Of a DNA stretch of 64,000 bases, positions 59,301 to 64,000 are shown piece by piece (position 1 is the first letter of the stretch; each line of letters starts with the position of its first letter). Source of the DNA: Saccharothrix violaceirubra (GTDB taxonomy: Bacteria; Actinomycetota; Actinomycetes; Mycobacteriales; Pseudonocardiaceae); assembly GCF_014203755.1 (NCBI RefSeq), contig NZ_JACHJS010000001.1, positions 4,154,001 through 4,218,000 of the forward strand. The letters run 5' to 3'. The position numbers were made by a program, and so were the translations under genes. The notes beneath the pieces are model-generated. The model made no database searches. It saw nothing but the letters and a program-made list of their open reading frames with translations, and had not been told where the DNA came from.

Positions 59301-62172
59301 TGAACTCGACCGTGTCCGGTCCGTGCACGGCGGCGCCGAGCAGCGGGTGGCCGGCGTCGACGAGCCCGAGTCCGGCGGCGGCCCGCCGGGTCGACCCGGC
59401 GGTGGGCGCCAGCCAGTAGCGGCGGTGCCGGAACGGGTAGGTGGGCAGGTCGACCGTACCGACGCCCCAGGTCCGGGTGAGCGCGGCCCAGTCGGTGCGC
59501 CCGCCCGCGACGTGCCGCCGGGTCACGGCGGCGAGCAGCGTGCGCGGCTCGGACTGGTTGGCCCGCAGCACCGGCACCGCGCGGTCGGGGCCGAGCCGGT
59601 CGGCGACAAGGGCGGACAGCACCGCGTCCGGCCCGACCTCGACGACCGTGCGCACGCCGCGTTCGGCCAACGTGTCGACGACGTCGCCGAACCGCACGGC
59701 CGCACGCAGGTGCCGCACCCAGTAGTCCGGTGTGGACAGTTCGGCGCCGGCGACCGCACCGGTGGTGTCGGACACGACGGGGATCCGGGCCGGGTGCCAG
59801 TGGAGCCGTTCGGCCACGTGGCGGAACTCGTCGAGCACGGGCTCGACCCGGTGCGAGTGGAACGCGTGGCTGGTACTCAGCCTTCGGGTCTTGCGGCCCC
59901 GCGAGGCGAACACGGCGGCGGCGGCCACGACCGCGGCCTCGTCGCCGGAGAGCACCACGGACTCCGGTCCGTTGACCGCCGCGAGCGACACACCGTCGTC
60001 GAGCGCGTCGGCGGCCTCGGCCTCGGTCGCCTGGACCGCGATCATCGCGCCGCCCTCGGGCAGCGACTCCATGAGCCGGCCGCGCTCGGCGACCAGCCGG
60101 CACGCGTCGGGCAGGTCGAGCACCCCGGCGACGTGCGCGGCGACCAGGCCGCCGACCGAGTGCCCGGCGACGTAGTCGGGACGGATGCCCCAATCGCCCA
60201 GCAGCCGGGCCAGCGCGACCTCCAGGGCGAACAGCGCGGGCTGGGTGAACGCGGTCCGGTGCAGCCGCTCGTCGTCGCCGGCCAGCACCTCGCGCAGGTC
60301 GGGCACGTGCGGGTCGAGGTGGTCGAGCACGGTCTCCCAGGCGGTCGCGAACTCCGGCACGGCCGCCGCCAGCTCCCGCCCGGCACCGATCCGCTGCGCG
60401 CCCTGCCCGGTGAACGCGAACGCCGTCGACCCGTGCGTGCCGGCCGGTCCGGGTTCGAGCCCGTCGAGGGCCCGGACGAGTTCCTCGCGCGTCCCCGCGA
60501 CCACCGCGACCCGGTGGCTCAGGTGTGCCCGGGTCGTGGCCAGGGACCGGGCGAGGACAGGCAGTCCGACGTCGCCCCGGGCCAGGTCGGCGACCCGGCC
60601 GAGCTGGACCCGCAACGCCTCGGCCGAGCGTGCGGACACCACGAAGGGCCACGGACCAGCAGGCGTCGGACCGTCCGCCCGCACCGCGTCTTCCCGCGAC
60701 AGGCAGTCGGAGTCCCCTTGCACCGCTTCGGAAACGGCGCGAGCACCGTCCACTTCGGAGGCTTGGCGTCGCGGGGGCTCCTCCAGGATCGCGTGCGCGT
60801 TGGTGCCGCTCACCCCGAACGCCGACACGGCCGCCCGACGCGGACGCCCGGTCTCCGGCCACGGCCGGGTCGCGGTGACCAGTTCCACCGCGCCCGTCGT
60901 CCAGTCGACCTCCTCGGTCGGCACGTCCACGTGCAGCGTCGGTGGCACGACGCCGTGCCGCATCGCCATGATCATCTTGAGGACGCCCGCCACCCCGGCC
61001 GCCGACGCGGTGTGCCCGATGTTCGACTTCACCGACCCGAGCAGGCACGGTTCGGCCCGGTCGCGGCCGTAGGTCGCCAGCAGCGCACGGGCCTCGATCG
61101 GGTCGCCCAGCCGGGTGCCCGTGCCGTGCGCCTCGACCACGTCCACGTCCGCCGCGTCCAGCCCCGCCTCGCGCAGCGCCTGCCGGATGACGCGCTGTTG
61201 CGCCGCGCCGCTCGGCGCCGTGAGGCCGTTGCTCGCGCCGTCCTGGTTGACCGCGCTGCCCCGGACCACGGCGAGGATCTCGCGCCCGTGGCGCACCGCG
61301 TCCGAGAGCCGTTCCAGCACCAGCAGGCCGACGCCCTCGGCCCAGCCCGTGCCGTCGGCCCGGCGGGCGAACGGCTTGCACCGGCCGTCCGGCGCCAGCC
61401 CGCGCTGCCGGCTGAACTCGACGAACGCGCCCGGCGCACCCGCCACCGACACCCCGCCCGCCAGCGCGAGCGACGTCTCGCCGGACCGCAGCGAGCGGCA
61501 CGCGAGGTCGAGCGTCACCAGGGACGCCGAACAGGCGGTGTCCACGGTGAGCGCCGGACCGGTCAGGCCCAGCGTGTAGGCGATCCGCCCGGACGCCACC
61601 GCCAACGCCATCCCGGTCAGCAGGTGGCCCTCCACCTGCGGCGGCGCGTCGAAGATCGGCGGCCCGTACGCGCTGCCCGTCACGCCCGCGAAGACGCCGG
61701 TCGCCGTGCCGCGCAACGACGTCGGGTCGATCCGGGCGCGTTCGAACGCCTCCCACGCGCACTCCAGCAGCTGCCGCTGCTGGGGGTCCATCGCCAACGC
61801 CTCGCGCGGCGAGATGCGGAAGAACTCCGCGTCGAAGTCGCCCGCACCCGCGAGGAACCCGGCTTCGCGCACGTAGCTGTGCCCGGACCGCTCCGGGTCC
61901 GGGTCGAACAGGTCGGGGTCCCAGCCCCGGTCGGTCGGGAACGGCGAGATCGTGTCCCGGCCGCGCGCGACGACCTCCCAGAGGTCCTCGGGCGAGGCGA
62001 CGCCGCCGGGGAAGCGGCAGGCCGCGCCGATCACCGCGATCGGCTCGGCCGCCCGGCCCTCGACCTCGGCGAGGCGGTCCTGCACCCGGCCGAGTTCGGC
62101 CGCGGCGCGGCGCAGGTAGTCGCGGAGCCTGTGCTCGACGTCCATGGTCGTCCGTTCGTCGGTGGTGCTCAC
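56371..62172 (-). CDS. Type I modular PKS, terminal module KS-AT-DH-KR-ACP-TE
   Basis: This 1933-residue polyketide synthase starts with a short docking region ([20 protein letters not shown]). KS: Cys214 in DTACSAS, His349 in EAHGTGT, His387 in KSNIGH. AT: Ser672 in GHSVGG, with HAFH (769-772) predicting malonyl-CoA. DH: His972 in [10 protein letters not shown] and Asp1127 in [19 protein letters not shown] for NADPH, LDD (1418-1420, B-type stereochemistry), Ser1460 and Tyr1473. ACP: Ser1625 in [13 protein letters not shown]: Ser1805 in GHSSGG. No ER is present. It should add a malonate unit, make an E-alkene and release the chain. GTG 62172 overlaps the upstream PKS stop; ATG 62145 is an alternative. 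Confidence 0.93.
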   Translation of the reverse strand: MSTTDERTTMDVEHRLRDYLRRAAAELGRVQDRLAEVEGRAAEPIAVIGAACRFPGGVASPEDLWEVVARGRDTISPFPTDRGWDPDLFDPDPERSGHSYVREAGFLAGAGDFDAEFFRISPREALAMDPQQRQLLECAWEAFERARIDPTSLRGTATGVFAGVTGSAYGPPIFDAPPQVEGHLLTGMALAVASGRIAYTLGLTGPALTVDTACSASLVTLDLACRSLRSGETSLALAGGVSVAGAPGAFVEFSRQRGLAPDGRCKPFARRADGTGWAEGVGLLVLERLSDAVRHGREILAVVRGSAVNQDGASNGLTAPSGAAQQRVIRQALREAGLDAADVDVVEAHGTGTRLGDPIEARALLATYGRDRAEPCLLGSVKSNIGHTASAAGVAGVLKMIMAMRHGVVPPTLHVDVPTEEVDWTTGAVELVTATRPWPETGRPRRAAVSAFGVSGTNAHAILEEPPRRQASEVDGARAVSEAVQGDSDCLSREDAVRADGPTPAGPWPFVVSARSAEALRVQLGRVADLARGDVGLPVLARSLATTRAHLSHRVAVVAGTREELVRALDGLEPGPAGTHGSTAFAFTGQGAQRIGAGRELAAAVPEFATAWETVLDHLDPHVPDLREVLAGDDERLHRTAFTQPALFALEVALARLLGDWGIRPDYVAGHSVGGLVAAHVAGVLDLPDACRLVAERGRLMESLPEGGAMIAVQATEAEAADALDDGVSLAAVNGPESVVLSGDEAAVVAAAAVFASRGRKTRRLSTSHAFHSHRVEPVLDEFRHVAERLHWHPARIPVVSDTTGAVAGAELSTPDYWVRHLRAAVRFGDVVDTLAERGVRTVVEVGPDAVLSALVADRLGPDRAVPVLRANQSEPRTLLAAVTRRHVAGGRTDWAALTRTWGVGTVDLPTYPFRHRRYWLAPTAGSTRRAAAGLGLVDAGHPLLGAAVHGPDTVEFTGLLSTSTAPWLVDHVIAGRVLLPGTAFLDLAVRAGAEVGAERVEDLTIGAPLVVPEAGVRLRVRVGEPDERGRRAIEIDTVGDEWVRHASGTLGPRRPGGVDPVPWPPDGRPLDTEGFYEQAAERGFRYGPAFQGVRRAWQVGEEVFAELSAPDRADAAHYGVHPALLDAALQASALREGDAPALDGLPFSWTGVTAYASGRADLRVRITPTPGGMALTATDPAGLPVLAVERLVTRPLPDLTRVPDGLSRLVWTPAEPADVDREVDVVRVVDDEDPRVTTATVLADLRDRLAGARHVVVVTSGAVSVAGEDVRPAQAAAWGLVRSAQSENPGRVSLVDTDGVLPGGDPGPVVAVRAGRVHTPSVVPAGVVEPVGRDLGTVLVTGASGVLAGLVAHRLVAGHGVRRLVLLSRRDCADLAAELGTDVEVVTVRCDVADRDALAAVLAEHPVDSVVHTAGVLDDGVLDSITAEHLDRVFRPKVDGARNLHELTGDLAAFVVFSSASGLFGGPGQGAYAAANRYLDALCAHRVASGLPATSLAWGMWAPDSGMTGTLDERDRTRIARSGIVPMSAEEGLALFDAALARPESFLVPMRHTGTLPEPFGTGRRATRRVRTADRVNLSVDLPAAERDRVALDLVRRTAAEVLGFADPDAIPPDGGLTELGVDSLTAVELRNTLADATGLLLPATLVFDHPTPEDLARHLIKELDAEPVAAPASAPTGRLLSLFGHAARAGGVPALFGALRSAASFLPTYTTPPDSLSAPVRVAHGPHEVPLVCLTSFLGPSDPSTFLGFARSRQGVRDVFVLRQPGFAPGEPLPASLDVLLDTHEAAVRSCVGDRPFVVVGHSSGGLVGYALAARLRPRALVLLDSYHPAAQGDLVADLLPALVARAAGGGEPDWLLPTSWYTGFDWPVGPPAVPTLLVRAGRPVEGFPEAWRAQWPGEVTVREVSGDHFDVVGGCVAETSRVVDEWPAAR

Positions 62173-64000
62173 AGTCGGCTGTCCAGCAGGGCGAACAGTT
62201 CGTCGTCGGTGATCTCCGCGGCGTCCGCGGGCAGGGCGGGGCCGTCGAGTTCCGCGCACACCAGGTCGGCCAGCGCGGCGGGCGTCGGGTGCTCGAACAC
62301 CACCGTCGAGGGCAGGCGCAGTCCGGTCGCCGCGTTGATCCGGTCACGCAGCCGGACGGCGGCGAGCGACTCGAAGCCCAGGTCACGGAAGGCGACGTCC
62401 GGGTCGACGCCGTCCGGCCCGACGTGCCCGAGGATCACGGCGGTGTGCCCGAGGACGAGGTCGAGCACGGCCGCGAGCCCCGACGGCGCGGCCGACGCGA
62501 CGGGTTCGGGCACCTCCACCCGGGACACCGCCGGGACCCCGGAGTTGTCCAGCCAGTACCGGCGGTGCTGGAACGCGTACGTCGGCAGGTCGACCCGCCG
62601 CGGCGAAAGGCCCGCGAACACCGGCGTCCAGTCGACCTCGACCCCGTGCGCGTGCGCCTCGCCGAGCGCGGCCAGGAACCGCTCCGGGCCGCCCTCGTCA
62701 CGCCGCAGCGTGGCGATCGCGGTGGCCGGCACGGCGTCGACGATCGACGGACCGAGGACCGGGTGCGGACTCGCCTCGACGAACAGCCGGTGCCCGTCGT
62801 CGGCCATGGCCCGCACCGCGCGGTCGAACCGGACCACCTGGCGCAGGTTGCGGAACCAGTAGTGCGCGTCCAGGGACCGGGTGTCGAGTGCGGTACCGGT
62901 CGTCGACGAGTAGTAGGGCACCTCCGACTCCTTCGGCGTGATGTGCCCGATGCGCGCGACGAGGTCGTCGGCCAGCACGTCGACGGCCATGGTGTGCGAG
63001 GCGTAGCCGACCGGCAGCCGCGAGGTACGCACGCCGTGCGAGGCGCAGTGCGCGAGCAGCGCGCCGACCGCCTCCGGCTCGCCCGCCACCACGGTCGAGG
63101 CGGGCCCGTTGACGGCGGCGACGGACACGTCGGCGGTGATCAGCGCGGACACCTCGTCGACGGGCGACGCGATCCACGCCATCGCGCCCGGCGCGGCCAG
63201 GTCCGCCAACGCCAGCGCCCGCACCGCCACCACCTTCGCGGCGTCCGCCAGCGACAGGGCGCCCGCCACGCACGCCGCCGCGATCTCGCCCTGGCTGTGC
63301 CCGACGACCGCGTCCGGCCGCACGCCGTGCGCCCGCCACAGCCCCGCCAGCGCGACCATCACCGCGAACAACGCGGGCTGCACGACGTCCACCCGCGCGA
63401 AGTCGGCGTCCTCCCGACGCAGCAGGTCGGACACCGACCAGCCCAGGTGCGGCGCCAGCGCCTCGCCGCACTCGTCGAGCAGGGTCGCGAACACCGGGGA
63501 CCGCCGGGCGAGACCGGCCGCCATGCCCACCCACTGCGATCCCTGGCCGGGGAACACGAACGCGGTCCGGCCACCGCCCGCGACCCCGCGCGCGGCCTCG
63601 ACCGGCCGGTCCGCCGCGAGCGCGTCCAGGTCACGGCGCAGGGTGTCGTGATCACGGGCGACGAGCACGGCCCGGTGCCGCAGGTGGGCCCGGGTCGTCA
63701 GCAGCGAGTGCGCCACGTCGACCGGCCGCCGGCCGTCCAGGTGGTCGCGCAGCCGGGCGGCCTGGGCGCGCAGCGCGGCCGGGCTGTGCGCGGACAACGC
63801 GAACGGCAACTCGATCGGTGGCACGGGCACCGGCGGCGGTTCGGGTTCGTCGCCCTGCTCGAACACCACGTGCGCGTTCGTTCCGGCGACCGCGAACGCC
63901 GACACGGCCGCCCGCCGCGGCCGGCCGGTCTCCGGCCACGGCACCGACGCCGCGGCCACCCGCAGCGCCCCCGCCGACCAGTCGACCTCCCGGGTCGGCG
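62169..64000 (-). CDS. Type I modular PKS, 3' end: (KS)-AT-ACP, cut by right window edge
   Basis: The frame is open to the right edge. Visible parts are the last KS strand ([17 protein letters not shown]), an AT with VFPGQGSQW, the nucleophile in [14 protein letters not shown] (Ser codon near 63296) and YASH (about 62994-63005), which predicts methylmalonyl-CoA. A post-AT linker follows, then an ACP with [12 protein letters not shown]. There are no KR, DH or ER domains between AT and ACP, so the beta-keto group is kept. The C-terminal tail ([14 protein letters not shown]) is a typical short docking end. Its TGA overlaps the GTG of the next PKS, so it acts immediately before the terminal module. 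Confidence 0.93.
   Translation of the reverse strand, partial: PTREVDWSAGALRVAAASVPWPETGRPRRAAVSAFAVAGTNAHVVFEQGDEPEPPPVPVPPIELPFALSAHSPAALRAQAARLRDHLDGRRPVDVAHSLLTTRAHLRHRAVLVARDHDTLRRDLDALAADRPVEAARGVAGGGRTAFVFPGQGSQWVGMAAGLARRSPVFATLLDECGEALAPHLGWSVSDLLRREDADFARVDVVQPALFAVMVALAGLWRAHGVRPDAVVGHSQGEIAAACVAGALSLADAAKVVAVRALALADLAAPGAMAWIASPVDEVSALITADVSVAAVNGPASTVVAGEPEAVGALLAHCASHGVRTSRLPVGYASHTMAVDVLADDLVARIGHITPKESEVPYYSSTTGTALDTRSLDAHYWFRNLRQVVRFDRAVRAMADDGHRLFVEASPHPVLGPSIVDAVPATAIATLRRDEGGPERFLAALGEAHAHGVEVDWTPVFAGLSPRRVDLPTYAFQHRRYWLDNSGVPAVSRVEVPEPVASAAPSGLAAVLDLVLGHTAVILGHVGPDGVDPDVAFRDLGFESLAAVRLRDRINAATGLRLPSTVVFEHPTPAALADLVCAELDGPALPADAAEITDDELFALLDSRL

Noticed and set aside
54760..62862. 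2700-residue open frame on the plus strand opposite the PKS genes
   Set aside because: It is antisense to well-defined PKS domains and has Arg/Gly/Pro/His composition with no domains. It is a typical by-product of extreme third-position GC.
1..64000. tRNA, rRNA or other known structured RNA genes
   Set aside because: No cloverleaf with the conserved GGTTCGAATCC-type arm and no rRNA segment was recognised. Absence is by eye only.

Overview
The window is very GC-rich, with GTG and ATG starts, strong third-position GC bias, many 4-nt start/stop overlaps, and gene families typical of filamentous actinomycetes: a PucR regulator, a Ser/Thr kinase with an extracytoplasmic tail, modular type I PKS, narK-narGHJI and lutABC. 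The content best fits a chromosome of a Pseudonocardiales-type actinomycete (Saccharothrix, Lentzea or Actinosynnema-like). That placement is inferred from content; no rRNA or other phylogenetic marker is present.

Layout. 0-12 kb holds mixed single genes: a LuxR response regulator cut by the left edge, a GT87 glycosyltransferase, an arginine-rich amphipathic 11-mer-repeat protein, a HEAT-like protein, a type B carboxylesterase, a membrane protein/GntR pair, a secreted HExxH protein, a lipoprotein, a WYL regulator divergent from an NmrA-like oxidoreductase, a methyltransferase and an enterochelin-esterase-like hydrolase. 12-19 kb holds a 1569-residue unrecognised protein, a 58-residue coiled-coil protein and a PucR regulator. 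19-23 kb holds a tandem duplication of a small secreted (DUF2690-like) protein with its leader and terminator. The second copy is hit exactly at its stop codon by a nested IS5-family insertion.

22.9-30.2 kb looks like a poly-gamma-glutamate type polymer locus. It has a divergent putative hydrolase, a duplicated TM-sensor-TM-HAMP protein, PgsB/CapB with a ~470-residue low-complexity tail, PgsC/CapC and an NlpC/P60 hydrolase. No CapA/PgsA is visible. 31.7-39.5 kb is a narK-narGHJI respiratory nitrate reductase operon. 40.3-44.7 kb has a Ser/Thr protein kinase and lutABC (L-lactate oxidation). 44.7-48.1 kb has an M48 peptidase translationally coupled to a 48-residue leader protein, an ECF sigma factor and a DUF1059-like mini-protein.

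48.3-52.3 kb is a two-gene module that I cannot assign to a described system: a winged-helix-like protein coupled to a 1128-residue protein that fuses an AAA/STAND-like NTPase to a HerA/FtsK-like ATPase. 52.3-53.2 kb is a cupin-marR operon with a clear palindromic operator. From 53.2 kb to the right edge is one side of a natural-product cluster: an AsnB-type amidotransferase, a divergent WbpG-like PP-loop amidotransferase, and two modular PKS genes. The upstream PKS ends in AT(methylmalonyl)-ACP. The downstream PKS is KS-AT(malonyl)-DH-KR(B-type)-ACP-TE, the chain-terminating module.
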